A stretch of 44,983 nucleotides of DNA from Streptomyces sp. MMG1121 (lineage in GTDB: Bacteria; Actinomycetota; Actinomycetes; Streptomycetales; Streptomycetaceae), in NCBI RefSeq assembly GCF_001280015.1, contig NZ_LGDV01000216.1, forward strand, positions 1 to 44,983, in the 5' to 3' direction. Positions 24,791 through 34,062 of the stretch are shown here, piece by piece. Position numbers and translations under genes: made by a program. Numbering within the stretch: position 1 is the first letter of the stretch; the number at the start of each line of letters is the position of its first letter. The notes under the pieces were generated by a model. That model was not told the DNA's origin and did no database searches. It worked only from the letters and a program-made list of their open reading frames with translations.

Positions 24791-25103
24791 GCCGGGCACT
24801 CTGAACCCGTCTTTGAACTTCTGACGATGTCGGTCTTGCGCCTCGTTGCTGGGCCCGCTGCGCATCACGCCCACCAGGCAGTGGCGTCTCAGTCTCAGCG
24901 GTGTGGCAGGTGGCCCTGCGGAGAGCTTTCCGGTGCCCCACGCGCGGTAGTGGCGCGTCTTTCGGGTGTGGGATGGCGGGCGGATTCTGCCCAGTACCGG
25001 GCGGGCCGGCGTTCCCCTTATCTCACACTTGCCGCATGAACCTCTGTGCCCACATTCCGGGGGACGCCTCACCGCCTGGGCGCGAGAACGCCCGGGCAGT
25101 TCG
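24791..25103. other. No gene recognised
   Basis: Only unsupported short frames occur here, between the decayed gene and the truncated IS5 copy. An ACGCCTCAC-type stretch near 25066 echoes ACGCCTCAG near 25819 on the far side of the IS, which may be chance. Confidence 0.4.
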
Positions 25104-25691
25104 CTATTCCTGCTGGTCAGTGGCGTGTTCGTGAGTGTACTGGGCTGATGTGCCGTCAGGTGCGAGCGGCCGCCTTCGCCCGTGCCTGACGACGGCGCCG
25201 TGCCGCGGACCGCTGCCCCTCCTCCTCCTCTGAGCCGCCCGCACCGGGTGCGGCCTGCGGCACATCACCCGCAGGACCGGTCCCTGCTCCAGCAGCGGAA
25301 CCCCCTTTTCCTCGGTCAGGGCCTGTTCGAGAGCGTCCAGGGTCTCCCCGGCGATCGCCAGGCCCGCCGATTCGTGATGAGCCCGCACGATCGTCGAATC
25401 CACACTGACCAGTTCCAGTCCGACCCGCCCACGTGCCGCTGCCTCGGCGATCAGGCCCTCCATGAGCGCCTGGAACACGCCAGCCTTCGACCAGGCGTTG
25501 AACCGCGAGTAGACCGTGGACCAGGGCCCGTAGCGCTCCGGAACATCACGCCAGCCACTGCCGGTGCGAAACCTCCACAGCACCCCGTTGAACTGGTCCC
25601 GCACCCGCCGGGGCAGCGGACCCGTCGCCGCCACCGGCAGACGGCCCTCGATCAACTCCCACTCGGCATCCGTCACATCAAAACGCGCCAC
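25104..25691 (-). pseudogene. IS5-family transposase, C-terminal half lost
   Basis: GTG 25691 begins a transposase with MARFDVTDAEWELIEGRLP, then GSGWRDVPERYGPWSTVYSR, and the first DDE Asp in LELVSVDSTIVRAHHESAG. After about residue 140 the frame slips, and the second Asp and the Glu are absent: the remaining sequence runs into unrelated DNA and stops at 25104. The outer end lies near 25760 where GAGGCTGTTC is seen on the minus strand. It cannot transpose by itself. This is a different IS5 subgroup from the copies at 19684 and 39359. Confidence 0.75.
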
Positions 25692-25995
25692 ACGCGAGTT
25701 TTAGCAGCCCCGACCGGCGCACGACCCAGCCTCAACAAGAACCGAACCCCGAACAGCCTCTAGTGCAGATCGTCGTTCTCGCCGATCTGGTGAGGCGTCC
25801 CCTGTGGTACTCCGGGGACGCCTCAGGCTGACGGGCGCTCCGTGCGGGCGACACATGAACGAAGGAGCTTGCCGCCGCAGATCCTGCACGTGTCCAGATT
25901 GACGCTGCACACCCGTTTCCCCTGGTGGGCGGCGGACGCTGGTTCATGGAGTCGCCTGAATCGTGGTCAGCGCACTGATCCGCGGGTGGTCGTGG

Positions 25996-26628
25996 TCAGG
26001 TCCAGTTCCAGTTCTGGGGCGCGTCCCCGTGTCGTCCGTCCGGGAGGGTCGGGGAGTAGTAGTCCCAGACCAGCACGGGGTCCCCGTTCTGTGACGGGTC
26101 GGTGCCGCCGTAGTTCTTGGCGTCCATGAAGTCGAAGCTGCCGCCGGAGTCGGCGCCGCTCTGCAGCCGCGCCCACCCGTCGTAGTCACCGAGGAGCTGG
26201 TACCAGACCTGGTTCGCTTCAGGCTGTCCGTTGTTGGTGATGCAGTGCCACAGCTGGACCAGGTGCCCCTTGTAGTCGTTGGGGATGTTGTCGTAGGTAC
26301 CACCGCTGATGTCCATGTCCAGACACAGGCCGCTGCGCTGGTTGGTGATGGTGAACGCGGGTACGCCACTGGGGGTACTGACAGGGTGGAAGATCCACCC
26401 CTGCTGCGCCTGGCCGTTGCAGACCCACATCTGCACCTTGTCACCGTCTTTCGACGGATCCTGGTGCGGGTCGCCGGGCGCGTACGCGGCGTCCAGGCAC
26501 ATGTTGCTCGCGAAGGGTGTGTGAAGCTGCCAGTTCCCCGGGCTCGCGTGGGCCGTCCCCATGCCCACGTCGACCATGACCAGCGCTGCCATCGCCGCTA
26601 CGGCACTGAGCTTGACGGTCTTCTTCAT
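25996..26628 (-). CDS. Secreted ricin-type beta-trefoil lectin-domain protein, 210 aa
   Basis: A clear Sec signal peptide (MKKTVKLSAVAAMAALVMVD, then ending GTAHA) has a predicted cut before SPGNW. The mature part is a single RICIN-like beta-trefoil: SNMCLDAAYAPG, QQGWIFHPVS, RSGLCLDMDISGG, HLVQLWHC, NQVWYQLL and QNWNW carry the repeated hydrophobic and QxW pattern. Cys residues probably pair outside the cell. No catalytic domain is attached, so it is likely a carbohydrate- or surface-binding protein. AGGGGGAAACC precedes ATG 26628. It is divergent from a PucR-like regulator (282 bp apart), which may control it. Confidence 0.85.
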   Translation of the reverse strand: MKKTVKLSAVAAMAALVMVDVGMGTAHASPGNWQLHTPFASNMCLDAAYAPGDPHQDPSKDGDKVQMWVCNGQAQQGWIFHPVSTPSGVPAFTITNQRSGLCLDMDISGGTYDNIPNDYKGHLVQLWHCITNNGQPEANQVWYQLLGDYDGWARLQSGADSGGSFDFMDAKNYGGTDPSQNGDPVLVWDYYSPTLPDGRHGDAPQNWNWT

Positions 26629-26910
26629 GGTTTCCCCCTGTATCGGACAGAGTACGGCGAGTGGTCGTTCGCCTGTGCCCGCATGCGGTGCTACGCGCGG
26701 TACTTCCGGCCGGATCGCCCCTGCGGTGCCCGGCCCGGCGTCGGACGGGCACGGCAGAACCTACGGTGAATGAAGGCGGTGCGAAGGACGCCGTTGCACA
26801 GTGAGGCGGTCCCTCCGGTGCCAGACCGCACAGCGAGCCCCTTTGTCCGCCTGTGGGAGCCCCGGATACGCTCCGCCCGAACGGATTCGGCAGTCTCTCG
26901 GGGGAGTGAC

Positions 26911-28476
26911 ATGCACGGTCATGATCCGCGAACGGACACGGCGGCAGCTGGACGGGCTCGGCGGGCCGACGACGTGCTGGACATGCAGCGCGCAGCCCGG
27001 AAGGGTGGCACCACGCTGCTGCTCCGCTGGCTGGCGGGCCGTACCGGGGCCGCCGTCCTCCTGGTCAACCGCTCGGGCGCTGCCGCCTCCCCGCCCCCTC
27101 TGCCCTTCGGCAGGGCCGAGCACGATCTCGTACTGCACGGGGTCCGGGAGGCCACCGCGCGAGGGCTCAGGTCCATGACCATCGACGAGCAGGACCTTAC
27201 CTGCGTCGTCCTTCCCCTCGACGGCCCGCCAGGCGTCCGCGCGCCCTTTCTCGCGGCCGTGGTGCCACGGCCGGTGCCACCCGGCCTGCCGCTCCTGCTC
27301 GCGGATGCCGCATCCGGACTGAGCCTGTGCTGGCAGCTGGAGCACACCCGGCAGCAGCAACGCCGGCTCCGGGACGCAGACGCGCGGCTCCGGGAAGCCG
27401 TCGTGCACCTTCTGATGAACGGTCAGGTGACCACCGCACGCCAGGTCGCGGGGGCACTGCGGCCCGCGCTGCCCGACGTGATGCGGATGTACGTCATCGA
27501 GGGACCGCACACGCTACGCAGGGCGGTCGCGGACGGGTTGGCCAAGACGGTCGGCAACGCGTGGATTGTGCAGTGCCCCGTGTACGCCAACCACCTGATA
27601 ATGCTCGCGCCGGCCGACTACGAGAGCCACGCCGGCACGCCTGCCGAGCCGGCCTGGCCCCGCTCCGTGGCGGAGACCTGCTGCATCGGAGTGAGTGACC
27701 CGGTGCCCTTACGCGACACCGCCAGCAGCTACGCCCAGGCCTTCCACGCCCTGGCCGCGGCACGTCACTGTGCTGAGCGACGCGCCTCGTTCGCGGCCCA
27801 CCCCGACCTGACACTCACCATCGGGCCGGCCGCGGAGGCCTGGGCCGCGTCCTTCCTCGCGCCGCTGCGCGCCCACTGCGCACGGCGTCCGCAGGACCCG
27901 GACAGCGGGGAACTGCTGGCCACCGCCGCGTCATGGCTGAGTTTCTCCTCCCATGCGGCGACCCATCTGAAGATCCACCGCAACACCCTGACGGCGCGTC
28001 TCACACTCATACAGAAGCTGCTGGGCCTCGACCTGGACCGGCTCGCCGATCAGGCTGCACTGGCTCTCGCACTACGCGTGAACGCCGCAGGCATCCCGCC
28101 CCGCCCGGAGCATCGCACGTCGGACGCCGGGGGGACGGCACCCTCCTTGGACGAACTCCTCGCGTCGCCCCACGTCGTGGCGTGGGCACAACGACAGTTC
28201 CATCCTGTACGGACGCCGGGCGTCCCGGTCTCCATCGCGCAAACGCTCGCCACCTGGCTTAGTTTCGATGGACGTATCGGTCCGACGGCAGCTGCGCTGT
28301 CCGTCTCGGCATCCGCGGTACGCAAACGCCTGGCACGGAGCGAGGCACTGCTCCAGCGCTCCCTGCTGCGTTCCCCGAGCGCCGTCCACGACCAGTGGCT
28401 CGCACAACGCGCCCTCGACTTGGCCGAGCGGAGCACAGCCCCACGTACCGCTTTGCCGGCCTCTCCCGGCACATAA
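26911..28476 (+). CDS. PucR/CdaR-like regulator with two C-terminal HTH segments, 521 aa
   Basis: Residues about 20-165 resemble a GAF-type sensor (TLLLRWLAGRTGAAVLLVNR). Residues about 165-335 resemble the central domain of PucR/CdaR proteins. The family HTH_30 (THLKIHRNTLTARLTLIQKL, then LGLDLD) lies at about 350-375. Unusually, a second HTH of the same kind follows at about 445-487 (GPTAAALSVSASAVRKRLAR). I chose ATG 26911 because GGGGGAG lies upstream; an open frame of 47 more residues upstream has no such site. It probably binds DNA as a dimer and responds to a small ligand. The divergent lectin gene is the obvious candidate target. Confidence 0.85.
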   Translation: MHGHDPRTDTAAAGRARRADDVLDMQRAARKGGTTLLLRWLAGRTGAAVLLVNRSGAAASPPPLPFGRAEHDLVLHGVREATARGLRSMTIDEQDLTCVVLPLDGPPGVRAPFLAAVVPRPVPPGLPLLLADAASGLSLCWQLEHTRQQQRRLRDADARLREAVVHLLMNGQVTTARQVAGALRPALPDVMRMYVIEGPHTLRRAVADGLAKTVGNAWIVQCPVYANHLIMLAPADYESHAGTPAEPAWPRSVAETCCIGVSDPVPLRDTASSYAQAFHALAAARHCAERRASFAAHPDLTLTIGPAAEAWAASFLAPLRAHCARRPQDPDSGELLATAASWLSFSSHAATHLKIHRNTLTARLTLIQKLLGLDLDRLADQAALALALRVNAAGIPPRPEHRTSDAGGTAPSLDELLASPHVVAWAQRQFHPVRTPGVPVSIAQTLATWLSFDGRIGPTAAALSVSASAVRKRLARSEALLQRSLLRSPSAVHDQWLAQRALDLAERSTAPRTALPASPGT

Positions 28477-28688
28477 CCCGGCCGGGGTCTCCAGGTGGAG
28501 AACAACTTCGCTCTCCGATGGCCTGTAAAGCTTCCTCGGCAGGTGGCGACGTGCTGATGCTCGACTTCCGCATCACGAGAAGCGACGCGACTTGCACCTG
28601 ATCCACCGCTTCTGCCGGCGGAGGCCGTGCGGCCCGGTGGGCGCCGACGAACAGTTGCTCGCCCGGCAGCTGCTCTTCGTCCGCGCGC

Positions 28689-29104
28689 CTACGTGTCGAG
28701 GAGGGCGGCGACGAAGATGTCCTCGCTGGTGAGCCGCCGTCCTGAGAGGCCTTGTTCGTGGTGGTAACGCAGGAACGTGTCGACGGCCTTGCGGTTGGCG
28801 CCCCTGTCGTAGGGCCACCAGTCCTCGCCGAGCAGGCGGCGGTTGTCTTCGAACAGTTTACTGAACCAGGGCGTGACGACGCTCATGTGCTGTTTGGCGG
28901 CGTCGTCCAGGTACCTGCGCTCGGCCAGCTTTCTGGTTTCACGGAACGCGCGGTAGACCGCGCGAAGCAGATCGGTCCGGTGTGCATGGTGGCGGCGGAC
29001 CGCGATGATGTGCATAGGGGGATGATCCTGGTACGCCGGTAGTGGTCGCTCTCCACAGTCCCGTAGTCGGGAAAGGGCCGGGCAATCGACGATGCCCCGT
29101 TCAC
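28689..29104 (-). pseudogene. C-terminal part of a 4,5-dihydroxyphthalate-decarboxylase-like binding protein
   Basis: Text such as LLRAVYRAFRETRKLAERRY, LFEDNRRLLGEDWWPYDRG, ANRKAVDTFLRYHHEQGLS and the tail SEDIFVAALLDT fits the C-terminal lobe of the substrate-binding-protein-like family that includes 4,5-dihydroxyphthalate decarboxylase. The preceding segment RPFPDYGTVESDHYRRTRII is in another frame, with the shift near 29015-29035. The N-terminal lobe is missing. It is not functional. Confidence 0.6.
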
Positions 29105-29184
29105 TACGGTCTGGGGGACGTCGACCGAGATGACGAGGCATTGTCAAATCCTGTGGACTGACCGGGCGCCAAATGACCGGTTGA

Positions 29185-30168
29185 TCAAGCCAGCGGCTTG
29201 CGGTAACGGACGTACTCGTTCTGCCGCCGGAACCCCACGCTTTCGTAAAGATCGTAGGACCGGTGAGGATTTGCCGTGCCCGTGAACAGCCGCGCAGTCG
29301 TTGCACCCTGCTCGCGAAGACTTCGCAGCCCGTCCAGCAGCAAGACCCGGCCGATTCCGAGGCGTCGCTGGTCGGTCCGGACACTCAGCTCTTCGACCTC
29401 GCCCACAGTGTGGTGGTGACGGCGGATGGAGCAGAGGGCGACGCCGACCATGTCCTGCCCGTTCCACGCAGCTCTCCAGCATGCCGGGTCAGCGGTATGG
29501 ACGAAGTCCTGGAAAGCCCATTTCTGAGTGAAACCGGTGTCCGCATACGAATCGACGACCGTTCTCCAGGCTGCACGGTAGTGGCTTGTCCCGATCGGCC
29601 CCGTCCGTATCCCGGCCGGCAGTTCGCTGCCCGGCTCGGGCAACTGCTGGAGATCGCCCAGCTTCAGCTCGACCAGGCTGAAGACACGTCGGTAGCCGGC
29701 TGCGAGCAGTAGCGCCGTGGCGTCCTGTGCGGAGGCCGCGGCGTTCGCGCCAAGCACTGCCGTCCGGGCTGTTCCATGCTGTTTGACGAGCTGGCGGACC
29801 CGCTCTTCGGCCCAGCTCAGCATGGCTGAACCGATGCCCTGACGGCGATGTTCGGGCAAGAGGTAGCCGCGGTGCAGATACAGCCACGTATCGTCCCGCT
29901 CTTGCCGCCACCGGATCGTCGAGTAGCCGACGACGCTCCCGTCGTGCACCACCAGGATCTGGTTCTTGGACGGCTCCTCCAGCTCGGCTGAGGATTCGGC
30001 GATCTCGGCCGCTGTCGGGAGCCCTTCCACAACCGAATGGGCGTCGGTCCGGTCCCGTTCAGCACAGCCCAGCCGCACCGCGGCCATGGGGCCGTGGTCT
30101 TCATCGCCGCGATACGGCCGGAACACGAAGCCGACCGGAAGGACCTGTCCTGGCGCGTCATCCGACAT
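29185..30168 (-). CDS. Double-GNAT acetyltransferase (mycothiol-synthase-like layout), 327 aa
   Basis: There are two GNAT domains in tandem. The first (residues about 15-165) has the acetyl-CoA loop in LPEHRRQGIGSAML. The second (about 185-327) has VRTDQRRLGIGRVLLLDGL and YDLYESVGFRRQNEY. Two-domain GNATs of this size include mycothiol synthase MshD, in which only the C-terminal domain is catalytic. Whether this protein acts on mycothiol precursors or another amine cannot be told. No strong Shine-Dalgarno precedes ATG 30168. The gene appears intact and alone. Confidence 0.88.
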   Translation of the reverse strand: MSDDAPGQVLPVGFVFRPYRGDEDHGPMAAVRLGCAERDRTDAHSVVEGLPTAAEIAESSAELEEPSKNQILVVHDGSVVGYSTIRWRQERDDTWLYLHRGYLLPEHRRQGIGSAMLSWAEERVRQLVKQHGTARTAVLGANAAASAQDATALLLAAGYRRVFSLVELKLGDLQQLPEPGSELPAGIRTGPIGTSHYRAAWRTVVDSYADTGFTQKWAFQDFVHTADPACWRAAWNGQDMVGVALCSIRRHHHTVGEVEELSVRTDQRRLGIGRVLLLDGLRSLREQGATTARLFTGTANPHRSYDLYESVGFRRQNEYVRYRKPLA

Positions 30169-30524
30169 GACCGGATGATCTCGAACTTCGAGGCAGGTCC
30201 GCCACCCTGTTCGCCGCAGTCGTCTGCGGGCCGTTCGATGGCTTCGTCGGTGTAACGCGAGAACGGTTGATGCCGAGTTCGGGCAACAGATGTTGATGAA
30301 GCGGGTCCAGAATGTTGTCGAGTTCCGAGAACGGGGCGCCGAGGAGCGGCGTTGTCGGTGGGTTCTGCTGCCGTACTACCGGAGGACGAACCCGGCGATG
30401 GCGCACAATGCCCGACACGTGATCCGGACGGTGCTGCAAGAGGGCTGAGGCCAGAACGTGTTGGGACCGTACTGATCACAGCCGCACAGGCGCCTGATGC
30501 TGTTGGCCACCAGGATCGTCCCCG
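30169..30524. other. No intact gene; possible coding scrap on the minus strand
   Basis: The minus frame near 30200-30390 reads LLGAPFSELDNILDPLHQHL then LPELGINRSRVTPTKPS, which looks faintly like protein, but I see no start or family. Nothing else is supported. Confidence 0.35.
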
Positions 30525-31388
30525 TCAGCAAACGCCGGCTTCACCGTCGCGCCCGGCGTCGTTGCCTCCGTGGCCCGCCGGCGGATGCGGTGCAGCGGTG
30601 CCGGGCATGCCCCGGAACCGCGCGAAGGGCGCTTGTGCCCCGGCCGCGTCGCGGTCGGATGATCCAGCCACTCCGTCGGGCCGCCAGGCGGAGATGTTCG
30701 TGTAGTGCTGGACCAGCGTTGCCCGGGTCCATGCGCCGTTGGCGTAGCGCATGGTGTGGAAGAGCGTGCCGCGGTCATCGACGGAGGCGAAAACGAGCTG
30801 GAGGTCTCCTGCCACGTTGACGGCGGTGACTTCCTGCAGCACGGTGCCGTTGAAGCCCGCGCGGTTGAAATCCACCCGCGCGTTGATGTCGTCCCAGGTG
30901 CTCCAGCGCCCGTTCGGGCTGCGGATGGTGTGGTACTGCGCGACCTGGCCGTTGGTCAGCACGACCATCTGCAGGCTGCTGCCGAATCCGGCCATGGCCA
31001 CCCGGATCGGCATGCCCCAGTGGTGGGGAGTGCCGGTCCAGGACAGCAGGTTGCTCCACGGCGTCCACCTGCCGTTCGCGCCGAGCGCGGTGTGCAGAAC
31101 GGTGCGGTGGATCTGGTCCACCGCGGCCACCTGCAGCCCTCCGCCGACTGAGGCGGCCGACAGGCTCTCGAACCAGTCGTTGCGGTAGGCGCCGCCCGGT
31201 GCCACCTGGCCGGGCACGGTCCAGGAGCCGTCGGACTGCTCCATGGTGTGCATCAGGCGGCCGTTGGTGTCGATGTACACCAGGCGCACGTGGGTTCCCA
31301 CGGCGGCTGCCGCGAAGTAGTTCCGTGTCGGCTTGGAGGCCACCCGCACCGGCGCCAGGCCGTGCATCGGGGTGGGGGCGGCCCAGCT
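30525..31388 (-). pseudogene. Beta-propeller/lectin-like repeat protein, N-terminus lost
   Basis: The minus frame holds repeated blade-like units: VRLVYIDTNGRLMHTMEQSD, LQVAAVDQIHRTVLHTALGA, LQMVVLTNGQVAQYHTIRSP and LQLVFASVDDRGTLFHTMRY, each ending in G-x-W. This is the pattern of PLL-like/fucose-binding seven-bladed propellers, usually secreted. At 31388 the reading meets unrelated DNA, so signal peptide and start are lost, and after about 30690 the homology also fades. The open frame continuing upstream to 31628 is antisense to the MmyB-type scrap and is not part of it. Confidence 0.6.
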
Positions 31389-31709
31389 GTGGCGAGCCCG
31401 GAGTTCGCCACGCTGTGGGCCGCCCAGGATGTCGCCCTGCTGGTGACCAGAGAGTTCCGGGTGTACGGAAACCCGGCGGTGGGCCAGATCGTGTACTGGT
31501 GCACCACGCTCGCCGTCACCGCCACACCGGAGACCTACATCAACGTCTACACCCCGGCCGACGACATCAGCCGCGAGCGCGTCGAGTGGCTGCTCGCGCA
31601 CCCCGAAGCGATACCGGCGCCGGCTCACACACTGACCGGCAGGTGGCCGCGCCGTGCGTCAGCACCCCGAAGGACTCGCGCGCTCGCCCCCTTCCGCCAC
31701 AGGCCATGA
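31389..31709 (+). pseudogene. C-terminal ligand-binding part of an MmyB-type XRE regulator
   Basis: The plus frame begins ASPEFATLWAAQDVALLVTR, continues EFRVYGNPAVGQIVYWCTTL and ends with a degenerate tail. The SPEF...LWAxxDV...NPxVG pattern is that of the MmyB-like C-terminal domain found in actinobacterial HTH regulators. The XRE HTH is missing and a junction to the lectin scrap lies at 31388. It is not functional. Confidence 0.5.
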
Positions 31710-31776
31710 ACGAGCACCACGGCGGCCCATGCGCACGCCTCCTCGGGCCTGTGTCAGACGAGTGATCCAGGACTGG

Positions 31777-33411
31777 TCAGCCGTATCGTTGCAGCAGTCC
31801 GTCCACGTAATCCTCCAGCCGTTCTTCCAGCACCTCGGACGTCAGATCGTCCCGTCCCAGGTCACGCCACGGCCCGGCCAGCTTCGCCGCGTCGGGGCAG
31901 TAGTGCAGGGCGTCAAGCAGCCGCCAGTACAGATGGCCGGGGTCGTCGGCGAGGTCACGGCCGCCGTGTGCCTCGTACCGCTCGCGGAAGTCCAGCCCGT
32001 GCGCCGGCCCGTGCAGCAGCGCGAGCGCGGTCGAGCAGTGCGCCACGTCCAGGTCGGCAGGCCCCCACGAGGTCTCCACCCAGTCCACGACACCGGTGAT
32101 CCGCAGCCCCGGCCCGTCTCCCGTGAACAGCACGTTCCCGGGGTGGAAGTCGCGGTGGAGAAAGCAGCCTTCGTACGGCGGCGGGTCGCGGCGGATCACG
32201 TCCAGGGCCCGGTCCCACAGGGGGCCGTCCGGGGTGCGCACGTGCTCCGGGGACGTCCACGCCTGGTACGTGCGCGGTCTCTCGGCCGGTACGACGCCGT
32301 GGACGCGGACGAGCTGGGCCGCGAGCAGGTCCAGGCGCCGGTCGAGGTCGTCCTCGTCCACGCGGACGCGGCCCGGCAGCGCGGACATCAACAGGGTCGG
32401 GTGATCGCAGTGTTCGGCCGTGGCGTCCACAGCGACGAACCCGGGAGCCGGGATGTCCTCCTGCCTGGCGAGCAGCGCCAGGACGGAGGCCTCGCGGGTC
32501 AGCAGCCCGGGCCCGTGGTGGCGGAAGAACGGCTTCACGAAGGTACGTTGCACCAGTTCCGTGCTGTCGTCGAGCGTGAGCCGGCGCATCTGGGAGCTCC
32601 AACCGCCGCACAGCAGGCGGGAGTCGGCGACGGAACGGCTGTTGCCGAGCTGCTTGGCCACCCACGCACGCGTGGCCGCCCAGCCACGGTCGTCGAGGCC
32701 GGTCAGCACCGCCTCCACGAACTTCCGCCGGTCCTCGCCGTGATCGCGGAACCACATCCCCAGCTGGTGCTGCGCGTCCGGAAGGTCGAACCGCGTGTAC
32801 TGGGCGCGCGCGGCCAGCGCGTCCTGTACGGCCTCGGTCACCGCCGACGGGATCACCGCGTCCATGCCCGGCACTGCGAGCACCGCCCGGCCTTCGTACG
32901 CCCGCAGCACCTCAAGCGATGGCGCCTCCCGCCAACTGTCCGGCCGCCGGATAATGCCGCTGAACCGGCCGTTCCCGTCCCCGAAGGGCACGTCCCACGC
33001 CCTGGCGGTGTACAAGGCGGGTGCGCACAGCCCCAGCGCCGTCACTCGATCTCCGTAGTGCGCGACGAGATCGGCCACGGTTTGCCCGCTCATGCTGAAT
33101 CCCACCAGGACCAGCGGCCCGTCCGTCCCCGCGTACGCGTCGATCACCGCGACGGCCTGCTCGAACCGCCGCCGCAGGCTCAACTCGCTCAGTTTGCCGG
33201 TGCTTTCGCCGTGCCCGGAGAAATCGAAGGCGACCCCTCGGCAGCCGTGGGCCACGAACTCCCGCACCAGGGGGAGCAGTCGCTCTGTGCTGCTGCTGCC
33301 TGCGCCGTGCAGCACGACGGCGGTGGCCCCGGACGGATCACCGCCGTACACACCGCTGAGCCGTTCGCCGTCGTGGTCGTGCGTGAAGTCGAAGAGCATG
33401 CCCCAATTCAC
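31777..33411 (-). CDS. Alpha/beta hydrolase fused to aminoglycoside-phosphotransferase-like kinase, 544 aa
   Basis: One uninterrupted frame joins two enzymes. Residues 1-235 are an alpha/beta hydrolase: oxyanion loop LHGAGSSS, nucleophile Ser106 in GFSMSG (Ser replaces the last Gly of GxSxG), acid near PGMDAVIP and His in DAQHQLG. Residues about 245-544 are an APH/choline-kinase fold: Brenner motif HRDFHPGNVLF near residue 418 and the metal Asp in VVDWVETSWGPADLD. The ATP-binding Lys strand reads ELVQRTFVKP. Such a kinase typically phosphorylates a small hydroxylated molecule, and the hydrolase may cut an ester, amide or lactone in the same substrate. GTG 33411 is the longest start; ATG 33399 is equally plausible. 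No signal peptide is seen, so it is cytoplasmic. No linked operon partners are seen. Confidence 0.85.
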   Translation of the reverse strand: MNWGMLFDFTHDHDGERLSGVYGGDPSGATAVVLHGAGSSSTERLLPLVREFVAHGCRGVAFDFSGHGESTGKLSELSLRRRFEQAVAVIDAYAGTDGPLVLVGFSMSGQTVADLVAHYGDRVTALGLCAPALYTARAWDVPFGDGNGRFSGIIRRPDSWREAPSLEVLRAYEGRAVLAVPGMDAVIPSAVTEAVQDALAARAQYTRFDLPDAQHQLGMWFRDHGEDRRKFVEAVLTGLDDRGWAATRAWVAKQLGNSRSVADSRLLCGGWSSQMRRLTLDDSTELVQRTFVKPFFRHHGPGLLTREASVLALLARQEDIPAPGFVAVDATAEHCDHPTLLMSALPGRVRVDEDDLDRRLDLLAAQLVRVHGVVPAERPRTYQAWTSPEHVRTPDGPLWDRALDVIRRDPPPYEGCFLHRDFHPGNVLFTGDGPGLRITGVVDWVETSWGPADLDVAHCSTALALLHGPAHGLDFRERYEAHGGRDLADDPGHLYWRLLDALHYCPDAAKLAGPWRDLGRDDLTSEVLEERLEDYVDGLLQRYG

Positions 33412-33547
33412 TCACGCCGTGGTCTCCGTCTTTCGGGAGTGGCACCGTCAGTTTCCGACCCTGGTCGTCATCTGTCCTTCGAACTCGCCGAGCCACTGCT
33501 CCTCCTCGGCCTTCCATTCCTGGTACCCAAGTTGGTCCCGACCGTGG

Positions 33548-33644
33548 TCAGGGCAACAGCTGGCGTGTCGCGATCCAAGGCAGCAGCCAATCGCGCGCCA
33601 GGCCGGGCTGCAGATACTCGATGAGCCTCTCCAGGTGCGATGCC
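33548..33644 (-). pseudogene. Tail of an unidentified gene cut by an IS end
   Basis: On the minus strand the DNA adjoining the IS end reads ERLIEYLQPGLARDWLLP then WIATRQLLP and stops at 33548. It looks like the natural C-terminus of a protein whose 5' part was removed by the insertion. Confidence 0.35.
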
Positions 33645-33681
33645 AGAGGGCGTTTAAAGTAGGCAGATTACCCTTGATGCC

Positions 33682-33860
33682 CTAGTGTGCTCGTCGCCAG
33701 GTGGGGGTGGTCTCGTCCGTTATGCGCCTGGTGAGGTTGTCGACCGAGGCGATGTGGATCATGGCTTCGGAGCTGGCGGTGAGTGTCTCGTAGTCGCGGG
33801 CCAGACGGCGGTGCATCATGATCTAACCGATACTCCGCTCGGCCACCCAGCGTGGATGAC
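33682..33860 (-). pseudogene. C-terminal remnant of IS5-type transposase
   Basis: On the minus strand it reads RWVAERSIG, a TAG stop where the sister copy has Trp, then IMMHRRLARDYETLTASSEA and the tail DNLTRRITDETTP, closely parallel to the end of the rightward copy. Only the last 60 or so codons remain. Confidence 0.7.
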
Positions 33861-34062
33861 TTGCCCCGTTAAGTGAGCTTTAAGGGCGCCAGTTTTGGGA
33901 TGTGCGCTCCCAGCACCCGCCTTCCAGTCCGCCGAGCCGACGAATTGGCCGCCCATTTACTCCGCTTCTTGAGCGTGAAGTCCGTCTGGTTTGAAGATCG
34001 GGCAGAAACGCCCAGCGGCAGCGGAACGGCATCGTCCGCCGCATTCACGATCACGCTACGGC

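Noticed and set aside
26770..26910. Upstream extension of the PucR-like gene to ATG 26770
   Set aside because: The extra 47 residues are low-complexity, and the Shine-Dalgarno GGGGGAG lies directly before ATG 26911.
31654..33624. A 656-codon open frame on the plus strand across the hydrolase-kinase fusion
   Set aside because: It is exactly antisense to a protein with recognisable catalytic motifs, and its translation is Arg/Pro/Val-rich without domain features. Long antisense frames are common at very high GC3.
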